Shown piece after piece: positions 24,817 through 32,923 of a stretch of 35,242 nucleotides of DNA. This stretch comes from an uncultured Pelagibacteraceae bacterium (GTDB lineage: Bacteria; Pseudomonadota; Alphaproteobacteria; Pelagibacterales; Pelagibacteraceae). Within the stretch, counting starts at the first letter, position 1. Each line of letters opens with the position of its first letter. The stretch spans positions 1-35,242 of the forward strand of contig CACLKK010000008.1 of assembly GCA_902607525.1 (NCBI GenBank). The letters run 5' to 3'. Under the pieces are notes generated by a model. It saw nothing but the letters and a program-made list of their open reading frames with translations. It had not been told where the DNA came from and made no database searches. The translations under genes and the position numbers were made by a program.

Positions 24817-25764
24817 TTAGCTTAAAGATCTAGGCAGTTTGAAAGTAACCTTTTCTTCAGTAGTAACCACTTCTTCTATTGAAACTTTACAGTGTTTTTT
24901 TACTTCTGTTATAAAATCTTGAATTAACTTTTCAGGAGCAGATGCACCAGATGTAAGGCCAATTTTTTTATTATTTATTATCTCACTTATTGGAAGTTTT
25001 TTGCTAAAATCGAACAGTTCTGCTCTCTTACACCCTGATTTTTTAGCTACTTCTACCAATCTTTTGGAGTTGGAAGAGTTTTCGCTACCAATGACAAAAA
25101 ACATATCACAATTTCCTGCAATTTGTTTAACCGCATTTTGTCTGTTTGTGGTTGCGTAGCATATATCTTCTTTAATTGAAGATTTAATATTTGGAAATTT
25201 TTTCTTTAAAATTTCAATAATATTTTTTGTATCATCAATTGATAATGTAGTTTGGGTTACATATGCTACTGGTTTATCAAATTCATCTTTTTTAAGATTT
25301 GTAGCATCTTCTTCAGTTTCGATTAATTTAATACTTCCTTTAGGAAGCTGTCCCATTGTTCCAATGACTTCTGGATGCCCTTTGTGCCCAACCAAAATTA
25401 TTTGATATCCATTTTTAAAGTGACGCTCAGATTCTTTGTGAACTTTTGTAACAAGAGGACACGTAGCATCTATATAGAACATTTTTTTATTTTCAGCTTC
25501 TTTCGGTACAGTTTTAGGCACTCCATGTGCAGAAAATATAACAGGTCTTTTATTATCTTTAATTTCATTTAATTCCTCAATGAATATAGCTCCCTTTTTT
25601 TTCAAATTTTCAACTACTTGCTTATTATGGACAATTTCGTGTCTTACATAAACTGGTGATCCGTATTTATTTAGAGTTTTTTCTACTATTTCAATCGCAC
25701 GATCAACACCTGCGCAAAAGCCTCTTGGAGAGGCCAAAATTATTTTTACTTCGTTATTATTCAT
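24817..25764 (-). CDS. ispH: 4-hydroxy-3-methylbut-2-enyl diphosphate reductase IspH
   Basis: A 315-residue iron-sulfur enzyme, the final step of the non-mevalonate isoprenoid pathway, making isopentenyl and dimethylallyl diphosphate. The three cluster-binding cysteines are in the family's motifs: RGFCAGVDRAI near residue 17, DATCPLVTKVH near 100-110 and DICYATTNRQ near 200-209. The catalytic glutamate region follows the VTQTTLS segment near 167-173. Length is standard (about 310-325). It lies 46 bases downstream of the NCS2 permease on the same strand, but nothing ties the two functionally. Confidence 0.97.
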   Translation of the reverse strand: MNNNEVKIILASPRGFCAGVDRAIEIVEKTLNKYGSPVYVRHEIVHNKQVVENLKKKGAIFIEELNEIKDNKRPVIFSAHGVPKTVPKEAENKKMFYIDATCPLVTKVHKESERHFKNGYQIILVGHKGHPEVIGTMGQLPKGSIKLIETEEDATNLKKDEFDKPVAYVTQTTLSIDDTKNIIEILKKKFPNIKSSIKEDICYATTNRQNAVKQIAGNCDMFFVIGSENSSNSKRLVEVAKKSGCKRAELFDFSKKLPISEIINNKKIGLTSGASAPEKLIQDFITEVKKHCKVSIEEVVTTEEKVTFKLPRSLS

Positions 25765-25810
25765 TGTAAGATTTTAACAATGATATTCTTTTATTAAGAT
25801 ATTAGAAGTA

Positions 25811-27133
25811 TTATTTTTTTGGAAGAGTAGCGTTTAATACAAATGCTAATAACCCTGCAGGAATTAAGCCAGTTGTTAACAATAACTTCAATTTAATTCC
25901 AAAGTCAGGTATGTGAGCAACGAATTCTGGAAAAGCATATAATCCTATTCCAAAAGAAAGAGATAATGCTAATATTAAAATATTTCTTTGACTCATTTCA
26001 GATTTTGAAATTAATTTTATTCCTGCGCCAGCAATTAGCCCAAACATAATAATAGCAGCTCCACCAATTACTGAATCTGGCATTGCGGCAATTACTCCAC
26101 CAAGTTTTGGAAATAGGCCCAATAAAATTAAAATAACACCTGCAACTGTTCCCACATGTCTACTAATTACTCCAGTAAATGCAACAAGACCGGCATTTTG
26201 CGAATAAGAAGTGTTAGGCATAGCATTAAAAATTGAAGCAAAAGCTGTTCCAACTCCATCAGCCATTATACCTCCAGAAAGCTCTTTATCCGTAGCTTCC
26301 CTGTTTGCGCCACCCATTGTAGTAGCACTAATGTCTCCAATAGTTTCAATTGTTGTTACGATCGACATGAACAACATTAATATGACTGCACCCCAAACAA
26401 AATCAATTCCGTATTGGAATGGCATTGGAAATGCAAACCAACCAGCTGCTGCTATTTTTTCAAATCTAACTTCTCCTAGGATAGTTGCCATTACGAAACC
26501 GGCTATTATTCCGATTAGTATAGAGGCTGAAGATACCATTCCTTTTCCTCTTATGTTGCATAGAAGAGCTACTATTAAAACAGTTCCAGCTATAAGCAAG
26601 TGTTCCCAATTTCCAAAAATTTCTGGTTTATTGTTCATTAACCATACTCCGCCACCAGCATACTTAAATCCAACTTTAAGAAGACTGATTCCAATCATTA
26701 ACACAACTATTCCTGTGACTAACGGAGGGAACATATGTCGAATTGGTTTTAACATTTTACCAATCCATATTTGGAAAATTCCTCCTATAAATGCTGCCGT
26801 AAATATTGCTCCTAAACCGAAAGCTTTAAATGGCAACATTATTGGAATGAAAGCAAAACTTGTACCTTGGATTATTGGAAGCCGTGAACCTATATTTTTA
26901 TAGCCTACTGTTTGTATAATTGTTGCTACACCAGCGGCAAACAAAGCCATTTGAATTAAAAAAATCTTTTCAGCAGTTGTTACACCAAAAACACCTGCTA
27001 CAATTAGTGGGACCGTAATGTTACCAGCAAACATAGCAAATACGTGCTGGATACCTAAAGGTATAGACTGATTTAGTGGTAGCTTTTTATTTGTTCCACC
27101 GCTTCCTCCAGATTTTCTTCGTGATCTTGCCAT
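25811..27133 (-). CDS. NCS2-family nucleobase (uracil/xanthine-type) permease
   Basis: A 440-residue inner-membrane transporter of the nucleobase:cation symporter-2 family, with about 12-14 hydrophobic segments. Family features are LGIQHVFAMFAGNITVPLI near residues 26-44 (contains the QH motif), the QGTSFAFIP region near 88-96, the ETIGDISATTMGG region near 265-277 with the substrate-binding glutamate, and the NTSYSQNAGLVAFTGV signature near 308-323. The last two resemble the purine (xanthine/uric acid) branch as much as the uracil branch, so the base is left open. The 5' side has a strong GAGAGGGA ribosome-binding site. It follows the binding-protein gene terminator by about 110 bases. Confidence 0.9.
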   Translation of the reverse strand: MARSRRKSGGSGGTNKKLPLNQSIPLGIQHVFAMFAGNITVPLIVAGVFGVTTAEKIFLIQMALFAAGVATIIQTVGYKNIGSRLPIIQGTSFAFIPIMLPFKAFGLGAIFTAAFIGGIFQIWIGKMLKPIRHMFPPLVTGIVVLMIGISLLKVGFKYAGGGVWLMNNKPEIFGNWEHLLIAGTVLIVALLCNIRGKGMVSSASILIGIIAGFVMATILGEVRFEKIAAAGWFAFPMPFQYGIDFVWGAVILMLFMSIVTTIETIGDISATTMGGANREATDKELSGGIMADGVGTAFASIFNAMPNTSYSQNAGLVAFTGVISRHVGTVAGVILILLGLFPKLGGVIAAMPDSVIGGAAIIMFGLIAGAGIKLISKSEMSQRNILILALSLSFGIGLYAFPEFVAHIPDFGIKLKLLLTTGLIPAGLLAFVLNATLPKK

Positions 27134-27257
27134 TAAATCCCTCTCAATTGGGAAAGCCTATTAAAATAATCAATACAGGTCAAATACTGTTTTGTGACAT
27201 TTTTAGCCTTAAATCACCCTTTATGTATGTGCAGCGTATAAACATTTACTAATAAAT

Positions 27258-27293
27258 AAAAAAAATCCCAGCGATTATTCATCGCTGGGATTT
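27258..27293 (-). terminator. Strong rho-independent terminator after the binding-protein gene
   Basis: On the minus strand a perfect 13-base-pair stem (AAATCCCAGCGAT at 27263-27275 pairs with 27281-27293) with a 5-base loop is followed by an uninterrupted run of at least 8 T. It sits 14 bases beyond the stop of the binding-protein gene. It is by far the best terminator in the window and separates that gene from the NCS2 permease. Confidence 0.95.
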
Positions 27294-27306
27294 GTAAAAT
27301 TAAATT

Positions 27307-28488
27307 TTATCTTTGTTTTTTAGTCTTAAATTTACCACCTTTAATTTCTTTTTCTAAGAAACTACCAACGTGTTCTCCAACGTCTGTAAATACGACTCCA
27401 GTTGCTCCTTCGTAATCAACCGCTTTACCTTTAGCTAAAAGATCTAAAGCTTTTTTAAGCTGACCTGGATAAATTTTCTTACCAGGGCCATTAGCTACAG
27501 CCATTACGTTTTTAGCAATTGAATCACGATCAGCAGAACCACCAGCTTGCATTGCAAGTACGATTAAAGCTGCTGCGTCGTAAGACTCTCCAGTATATGG
27601 ACCAGATGGATCAATTCCAGCTTTTCCAGCTACTTTTGCAAAAACTCCTGCGCCTTTACCTGTAGAACCTGGTAAAGAACCAAAAGATTTATTTAAGCTT
27701 TTACCGAAGGCATCCGTAAGAGAATCACCAATCATACCATCTGATAATATAAATGTATCAAAGGCACCAGAATCTAAAGATCCTTGAATAATTCCTTTAC
27801 CACCTTGGTCAAGATATCCGATAACAGCTACCGCATCACCACCAGCTGAATTTAGTGTAGCAACTTCAGCGCTGTAGTCGGCTTTTCCATCTTCGTGTGC
27901 TTCTACAGTAGTAACTTTAATGCCATGAGCTTTAACAGCTGCTGAATAAACATCAGCTAAACCTTTACCATAGTCATTGTTAGTATATGTAACCGCAACA
28001 CTTTTAATTCCTCTGTCTTTAGTTATATCAGCAAGAATTTGTCCACCACGAGCATCCGACGGAGCTGTACGGAAGAACAAACCTTTGTCATCCAAAGTTG
28101 TTAAACCAGGAGACGTTGCTGAAGGAGATATCATTACTACACCATTAGGAACTGCAACGTTACTTGCAATTGCTCCAGTAACACCAGAACAGTCTGCTCC
28201 CATAATTGCAGCAACACCTTGAGAGACTAAGCCTTCAGCAGCTGTTGTAGCTGCAGCTGAGTCAACACAAGTTGAGTCTGCTCTTACAGGTGTAATTTTT
28301 TCTCCACCTAGCAAAGAGCCAGAGTCAGAAGCTTCCTTAAAAGCTAATTCTGCTGAAGCTGCCATAGCTGGTGTTAGAGATTCAATAGGACCAGTAAATC
28401 CTAAAATGATACCCATTTTGATTTCTGCAAATGTGTTTGTTGTCAAAAGAGACAAAGACATAATTGCAGCAATAAATAGTTTTTTCAT
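27307..28488 (-). CDS. Liv-type periplasmic amino acid/amide-binding protein
   Basis: A 393-residue periplasmic binding protein of the Leu/Ile/Val type (peripla_BP_6, LivJ-like). A signal peptide (KK, hydrophobic core, cleavage after residue 21, NTFA) is evident. The mature protein has the two-lobed family pattern: IKMGIILGFTGP at its start, GVAAIMGADCSGVTGAIASN near 90-110, ISPSATSPGL near 119-128 and AVTYTNNDYGKG near 165-176. Base composition is less AT-rich than its neighbours and it has a GAGGGA ribosome-binding site and the strong terminator, all pointing to high expression. The Liv permease/ATPase set at 15220-19100, which lacks such a gene, is a possible partner. The ligand cannot be read. 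Confidence 0.92.
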   Translation of the reverse strand: MKKLFIAAIMSLSLLTTNTFAEIKMGIILGFTGPIESLTPAMAASAELAFKEASDSGSLLGGEKITPVRADSTCVDSAAATTAAEGLVSQGVAAIMGADCSGVTGAIASNVAVPNGVVMISPSATSPGLTTLDDKGLFFRTAPSDARGGQILADITKDRGIKSVAVTYTNNDYGKGLADVYSAAVKAHGIKVTTVEAHEDGKADYSAEVATLNSAGGDAVAVIGYLDQGGKGIIQGSLDSGAFDTFILSDGMIGDSLTDAFGKSLNKSFGSLPGSTGKGAGVFAKVAGKAGIDPSGPYTGESYDAAALIVLAMQAGGSADRDSIAKNVMAVANGPGKKIYPGQLKKALDLLAKGKAVDYEGATGVVFTDVGEHVGSFLEKEIKGGKFKTKKQR

Positions 28489-28526
28489 ATTTTCCCTCTT
28501 AATAATATTATTAATTACGATAGTAT

Positions 28527-28547
28527 TTACTTTTAAAACTTACTTTT
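28527..28547 (-). repeat. Tandem 8-base direct repeat in the binding-protein promoter region
   Basis: TTACTTTT occurs at 28527-28534 and 28540-28547 (plus-strand reading), 13 bases apart start to start, 40-60 bases upstream of the binding-protein ATG. Tandem repeats spaced about one helical turn are a common mode of response-regulator binding. In AT-rich DNA the match could be chance. Confidence 0.3.
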
Positions 28548-28588
28548 CAATGAGAAAATTGCTTTTATTTATCTTATTGATTCGGGCA

Positions 28589-30070
28589 TTATCCCATTGT
28601 AAATGGATCTGCCATGGGTTTTTCTGAAGTGTTAAACCAAGTTGTTTTAATTCTTGTATAATCTTTTATAGATTCAATACCTGCTTCTTTACCGTATCCG
28701 CTATCTTTCATGCCTCCAAATGGAGCTGAAGGTGATATTAATCTATAAGTATTTACAAATGTTATTCCAGCTCGTATTGCTTTTGATACCCTTAAACCCC
28801 TCCCCAAGTCTCTTGTATAAACTCCTGAAGAAAGACCATATTGATTGTCATTCATTTTATTAATCACTTCTTCTTCTGTCTCAAATTTCATTACTGACAA
28901 TATTGGACCAAAAAGTTCATTTTCAGCTGTTGGAAGGTTGTGGTTTTCACACTCTATTATTGTTGCAGGGAAATAGTAGCCCTTATTAGAAAGACTATGT
29001 CTTTTCCCTCCGCATTTTAGTTTTCCTCCCTGATTAATTGTATCTTTAATATTTTTTTCAATTATCTCTAATTGTTTTAAACTGCTAAGAGGCCCCATTT
29101 GTGTTTTAGGATCCATCGGATCACCCAATTTTATTTTATTTGCACGATCAACTAATTTATCTAGAAAATTATTATAAATTTTTTTTTGTAAGTATAATCT
29201 TGATCCTGCAATACAACTTTGACCACTTGCTCCAAAAATACCTGCGGTAATTCCATTCAATGCATTTTCTTGATCTGCATCTTCAAATACAGCTACAGGA
29301 CTTTTTCCACCTAATTCCAAACTAACCTGCGATAAGTTTTCGGCAGAATTTCTAATAATATGTCTAGCTGTTTCTGGCCCTCCAGTAAAAGCAATTCTCT
29401 CAACATTTTTGTGAGTAGTTAAAGCTTTACCACAGGGATTTCCAAATCCAGTTATAACATTTACTACCCCCTTAGGGATTCCTGTTTTTTCTATTAGTTT
29501 TGCAAATTCAAACATGGTTGCGGGAGCTAACTCAGAAGATTTAATTACAACTGTGTTACCCATCGCGAGAGCTGGCGCAAGTTTTACAGCTGTTAAAAGC
29601 ATTTGAGAGTTCCATGGAATGATTGCTGCGATAACACCAATTGGTTCTCTAGTTGTAATGACTTGCATATCAGGTTTATCAATTGGCAAGACGGTTCCTT
29701 CAACTTTATCTGCTAGTCCAGCAAAATAATCATAATATTCAGCAATGTAATTTGCTTGAGTTTTGGTTTCTCTAAAAAGTTTTCCAGTATCGATTGTCTC
29801 AATCTTTCCTAATGCTTCTGCATTTTCTCTTAATTGATTTGCAATAGCTTTTAAATAATTAGCTCTTTCTCTTGGAAGCAATTTTGGCCATTTTCCTTGA
29901 AAAGCTATTTGCGCCGCATCAACAGCTTTATTAACATCATTTTCGCTTGCTTCAGGAACAATAACCCATGGTTCATTATTCTCCGGATTTAAACTTTTAA
30001 AAGTTTTTTTATTCTCAGCATCAACCCACGCACCATTGATGTACATTTTATATTCTTTAAGTTTAGTCAT
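28589..30070 (-). CDS. NAD(P)-dependent aldehyde dehydrogenase
   Basis: A 493-residue member of the aldehyde dehydrogenase superfamily, converting an aldehyde to a carboxylic acid. Catalytic residues are in place: N154 in IPWNSQ, the cofactor lysine K177 in VIKSSE, E252 in LELGGKSP and the nucleophile C286 in GQSCIAG. Length is normal for betaine-aldehyde or semialdehyde dehydrogenase-like enzymes; the substrate is not determinable. The start overlaps the hydrolase gene by 8 bases. Its position as the last catabolic gene suggests it oxidises an aldehyde or semialdehyde released by the upstream enzymes. Confidence 0.94.
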   Translation of the reverse strand: MTKLKEYKMYINGAWVDAENKKTFKSLNPENNEPWVIVPEASENDVNKAVDAAQIAFQGKWPKLLPRERANYLKAIANQLRENAEALGKIETIDTGKLFRETKTQANYIAEYYDYFAGLADKVEGTVLPIDKPDMQVITTREPIGVIAAIIPWNSQMLLTAVKLAPALAMGNTVVIKSSELAPATMFEFAKLIEKTGIPKGVVNVITGFGNPCGKALTTHKNVERIAFTGGPETARHIIRNSAENLSQVSLELGGKSPVAVFEDADQENALNGITAGIFGASGQSCIAGSRLYLQKKIYNNFLDKLVDRANKIKLGDPMDPKTQMGPLSSLKQLEIIEKNIKDTINQGGKLKCGGKRHSLSNKGYYFPATIIECENHNLPTAENELFGPILSVMKFETEEEVINKMNDNQYGLSSGVYTRDLGRGLRVSKAIRAGITFVNTYRLISPSAPFGGMKDSGYGKEAGIESIKDYTRIKTTWFNTSEKPMADPFTMG

Positions 30071-30854
30071 TATCTCTATCTATAAATTTTTTAAAAGTTA
30101 TATTAACATCATCAGCGTATTCTATACTACAAAGATGTTTTCCTTTCTTTATTTCAATAAATTTGCTTCCACGAATAGTTTTGCTTAAATTTCTAGACAT
30201 TTCAGGTGTTGATCCCACATCATTTTCTCCTGTAGTTATAAGAGTATTAACATTAATTTTTTTTAGCATATTATCATCATCAATATAGTTAACAAAAATC
30301 TCATAACATTTTAAAAAATCTAAGGGCTTATTTTTATCTAAAATTGAGTAAATTTTTTTATAGGTTTCAGGATTTTTTTTAATAAAATTTTCAGACAACC
30401 ACCTTCTTATAGCATTTTGCTTTGAAGCCGGCCTTTTCATTTTAGCTACTTCGAATCTATTCATAACAACTCTTTTTTGTTCTTCATTTCTTTTATATAT
30501 CGAGCCATGTATTATTAAGGATTTTAACTTATCACTATGCTCAGCGGCAAAATGTCTAGCAATGAGAGCTCCCAATGAAAAACCTACTAAATGAATTTTG
30601 TTGAATTTTAATTCTTTAATCAATCTAAGTAATTGTTTAGTAAAATCGTCAAAACTAATTTTGGATTTTTTTAAAGGTGTTTTTCCATGACCCATCAAAT
30701 CGTATGTTAGAGTATTATAATCTTTAAAAAATTTAATTTGTGGATCCCAAATTTCCTTATTTAAACCAACGCCATGAATAAACACGATTGGATCTTTTTC
30801 ATTTATTTTATGCAGAGAATATGAAGTGCCAAAAGAATCTTTTTTATTTGACAT
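30063..30854 (-). CDS. Alpha/beta hydrolase
   Basis: A 263-residue alpha/beta-hydrolase fold protein. The oxyanion HG motif is at residues 27-28 (IHGVG), the nucleophile Ser93 sits in GFSLGA, an acidic residue lies in TTGENDVGS near residue 211, and the catalytic histidine is in KKGKHLCSI near 240. The DLMGHGKT segment at 52-59 is typical. Members hydrolyse esters, amides, or carbamates, or enol-lactones (PcaD-like); RutD of the pyrimidine pathway belongs here as well. Tight overlap with the aldehyde dehydrogenase and a 5-base gap to the AA_synth gene place it in one operon. Confidence 0.87.
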   Translation of the reverse strand: MSNKKDSFGTSYSLHKINEKDPIVFIHGVGLNKEIWDPQIKFFKDYNTLTYDLMGHGKTPLKKSKISFDDFTKQLLRLIKELKFNKIHLVGFSLGALIARHFAAEHSDKLKSLIIHGSIYKRNEEQKRVVMNRFEVAKMKRPASKQNAIRRWLSENFIKKNPETYKKIYSILDKNKPLDFLKCYEIFVNYIDDDNMLKKINVNTLITTGENDVGSTPEMSRNLSKTIRGSKFIEIKKGKHLCSIEYADDVNITFKKFIDRDND

Positions 30855-30859
30855 TTAAT

Positions 30860-31450
30860 TTATTTGGTATTTTTAATGCCCATTTCTTTCATATCTTGGT
30901 ATCGATCACCAGTTCTAGCGTGTGCTCTTCCTCCCGGTGACCCACCAATCGCGACAACAATTTCATCAGGAAAGGGTGCATCTTGAATATTAAATTCGTG
31001 TGTTAAATAATAAGGTCTTAATCCACTATCAGTCTTATGCATCATTGGAATTGAAATTTTACATCCAGCAGGACCTCTTGTATTTGTAAAACTTAAATAG
31101 GAAGTTCCGCCCACAGCGTCTCTAAATTTATTTCCAAATCTTAAAGTATGAATAAATGCAGAAGCATGTTCGATTTCACCTTTTAAACCTACAACTGCTG
31201 CTTTACCGTAAGCTAAAACTTTATCTCCTGAGCCTATTTCTTTTATTAATTCAGGCACCAAAATATCTCCAAGCTTCGGAGCTAGCGCAAGAATTTCAGG
31301 TTTTAAGTCTTCAACAAAACCTTTATCAATCCAAGGATTTTTTATTACAGCAGCGACAGAAACAAGTAACACAGGTTCTTTTGCCTTTTTACCACCTTCA
31401 ATAAAAGTTTTATCAACAAACTTTGAAAATTTTCTTAAATTTAAATCCAT
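30860..31450 (-). CDS. AA_synth (DUF1185) family protein
   Basis: A 196-residue protein matching the Pfam family PF06684 (AA_synth, formerly DUF1185). Recognisable stretches are VAAVIKNPW near residues 32-40, GKAAVVGLKGEIEHASAFIH near 77-96, the GNKFRDAVGG segment near 100-111, and GGSPGGRAHARTGDR near 168-182. Known structures of the family show a chorismate-mutase-like fold and the role was proposed, not shown, to lie in amino-acid metabolism. Here it sits 2 bases after the flavin monooxygenase gene and 5 bases before the hydrolase, so it is probably an enzyme step or partner in the same pathway. Confidence 0.85.
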   Translation of the reverse strand: MDLNLRKFSKFVDKTFIEGGKKAKEPVLLVSVAAVIKNPWIDKGFVEDLKPEILALAPKLGDILVPELIKEIGSGDKVLAYGKAAVVGLKGEIEHASAFIHTLRFGNKFRDAVGGTSYLSFTNTRGPAGCKISIPMMHKTDSGLRPYYLTHEFNIQDAPFPDEIVVAIGGSPGGRAHARTGDRYQDMKEMGIKNTK

Positions 31451-31452
31451 TA

Positions 31453-32619
31453 TTAACTTGCTTGTTTTACCACTGTTTTTTCTAAATTTATTTTTGGAAT
31501 TACTTCATCATTAAAAAGTTTAATACTTCTCATAGCATCTTCATGTTTTACGCCTGGCATGCTAGACCATACTTGTAAATTTTGAAGGTTAAGTTCAGAT
31601 TTTAGTTCTTTAATTTTTTCAACAACATAATCAGGTGTACCAAACAACATATTTCTTTTATGTAAAAAATCATAATTTAATAAATCTAACTTGCCTTTAG
31701 TTTTAGGAAGTTCTTCATCAGGATCCATATGGTTGCCTAAACCTCTCCAATGGCAAACCCATCTCATATAATTTACCATTTGTTCTCCAGCTAGTTTTTT
31801 TGCATCTTCCATGGTTTCTGCAACAAACATATCTCTAACTAATGAAATTCCTTCTCCCATTGAAACATCTCTCTTTTCTGCTTCAGATTTTGCATTTTTG
31901 TATATTTCAAATCTTTTTTTCAAAGTTTTAACAGTAGGAATCCACATTATACAATTAATTCCATTTTTTGCAGCCCATTCAATAGATCCTGTAGAGTCTA
32001 CTACTTGCCACAAAGGAGGATGAGGTTTTTGATATGGATGAGGAACAACACTAATTTTTTTAATTTGATTAGTTTTTAAATCTACAAAATCTTCGTTAGG
32101 TGGACTCATGTCGTGCTGCCAAACAAAGTTTGGCGAAGGGTAAGTATAAAATTCTCCTTTATGACTAAAAAATTTTTTAGTCCAAGCTTTTTTCATTACT
32201 TCTAGCGTTTCTTGAAATAATCTTTTATTTTTTGCTTGATCTTTTAAATCTGCTTCTATGTTCATGTGTACTGCTTCTCTTCCATATACACCTCTACCAA
32301 TTCCAACTTCTATTCTACCTTTGGAAAGTTGATCTAACGCCGCAATATCTTCAGCTAATCTTATTGGATTCCAAAAAGTAATTACATTACACGCTTGTCC
32401 TAATCTTATTTGTTTTGTTCTCGCGGCAATATCTGTACACATCATTAATGGATTTGGTTGTACTTCCATGCCTTCGTGATTAAAATGATGTTCTGTAAAC
32501 CAAATAGAATTCCAATTATTCTTGTCACAATAGTCAGCTATATCTCTAGCATCATCCAAAATTTCTGTGTAAGGTTTTTTTTTCCAGTTAGTAATATTAC
32601 AAAAATATCCAATTTTCAT
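31453..32619 (-). CDS. LLM-class (luciferase-like) flavin-dependent monooxygenase
   Basis: A 388-residue flavin-dependent oxidoreductase of the bacterial-luciferase family. Typical motifs are IGYFCN near residue 3, WFTEHHFNHEG near 41-51, the RLGQACNVITFWNPIRLAEDIAALDQLSKGR block near 72-102, GIGRGVYGRE near 106-115 and AKNGIN near 220. Members use reduced FMN and oxygen to cleave or hydroxylate substrates; RutA, alkanesulfonate monooxygenase SsuD and EDTA-type monooxygenases are examples. The start is set by AAGGAG (32626-32631), which is 6 bases before the ATG at 32619 but directly abuts an upstream ATG at 32625, so the shorter start is preferred. First gene of the catabolic operon. Confidence 0.9.
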   Translation of the reverse strand: MKIGYFCNITNWKKKPYTEILDDARDIADYCDKNNWNSIWFTEHHFNHEGMEVQPNPLMMCTDIAARTKQIRLGQACNVITFWNPIRLAEDIAALDQLSKGRIEVGIGRGVYGREAVHMNIEADLKDQAKNKRLFQETLEVMKKAWTKKFFSHKGEFYTYPSPNFVWQHDMSPPNEDFVDLKTNQIKKISVVPHPYQKPHPPLWQVVDSTGSIEWAAKNGINCIMWIPTVKTLKKRFEIYKNAKSEAEKRDVSMGEGISLVRDMFVAETMEDAKKLAGEQMVNYMRWVCHWRGLGNHMDPDEELPKTKGKLDLLNYDFLHKRNMLFGTPDYVVEKIKELKSELNLQNLQVWSSMPGVKHEDAMRSIKLFNDEVIPKINLEKTVVKQAS

Positions 32620-32625
32620 ATCCAT

Positions 32626-32631
32626 CTCCTT
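32626..32631 (-). promoter_or_regulatory. Ribosome-binding site that fixes the LLM monooxygenase start
   Basis: AAGGAG on the minus strand is one of the few near-consensus ribosome-binding sites in the window. It sits 6 bases from the ATG at 32619-32617 and 0 bases from the ATG at 32625-32623, so the downstream codon is the likely start. Confidence 0.7.
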
Positions 32632-32913
32632 AAAAACTTAAGTCGACCGATCCCACTTTCACTTTGTAATATGACGAGTTATGTATCGCTTTATTTCCAA
32701 TGATTCTAATTGAACTTAATAAGATTGCAATGAACATCTAACAAATCATTTATTAAAGAAAATTGTTCTGATGTTGCAAAAATACGACAATAAACCCTCA
32801 AAAAATTGAGTAAAATCAACGTTTTTTGGTTATTTACCTCATGCAATATTCTTGAATTTAATGGTTTTATTAATTATTAAATTATATATCATAATGACTA
32901 ACAAGTTTTTAAA
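32632..32913. other. Divergent intergenic region with a predicted hairpin
   Basis: About 280 bases without a coding gene, between divergent LLM monooxygenase and outer-membrane protein genes, so it must contain promoters for both. A 55-base imperfect hairpin lies at 32725-32779: TTGCA plus ACATC (with a 4-base bulge) pair with GATGTTGCAA, and inside it AACAA pairs with TTGTT. A shorter CTCAA/TTGAG hairpin is at 32797-32810. No convincing -10/-35 pair was found for either direction. Confidence 0.45.
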
Positions 32914-32919
32914 GGGGGA
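32914..32919 (+). promoter_or_regulatory. Ribosome-binding site of the outer-membrane protein gene
   Basis: GGGGGA lies 4 bases before a TTG codon at 32924. It supports TTG initiation over the upstream ATG codons at 32852 and 32894, which lack any such sequence and would place a non-signal extension before the signal peptide. Confidence 0.65.
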
Positions 32920-32923
32920 TTAT

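Noticed and set aside
26211-26903. A 230-codon open frame on the plus strand across the NCS2 permease gene
   Set aside because: It lies fully antisense to a well-supported transporter, and its product is rich in I, P and T as expected for the mirror of a hydrophobic protein. No ribosome-binding site or family motif.
27134-27257. Possible purine riboswitch upstream of the NCS2 permease
   Set aside because: The conserved purine aptamer segments are not recognisable; only an ordinary leader with a ribosome-binding site is seen.
32852-32923. ATG starts at 32852 and 32894 for the outer-membrane protein
   Set aside because: They add a non-signal extension before a standard signal peptide and lack a ribosome-binding site; the TTG at 32924 has one.
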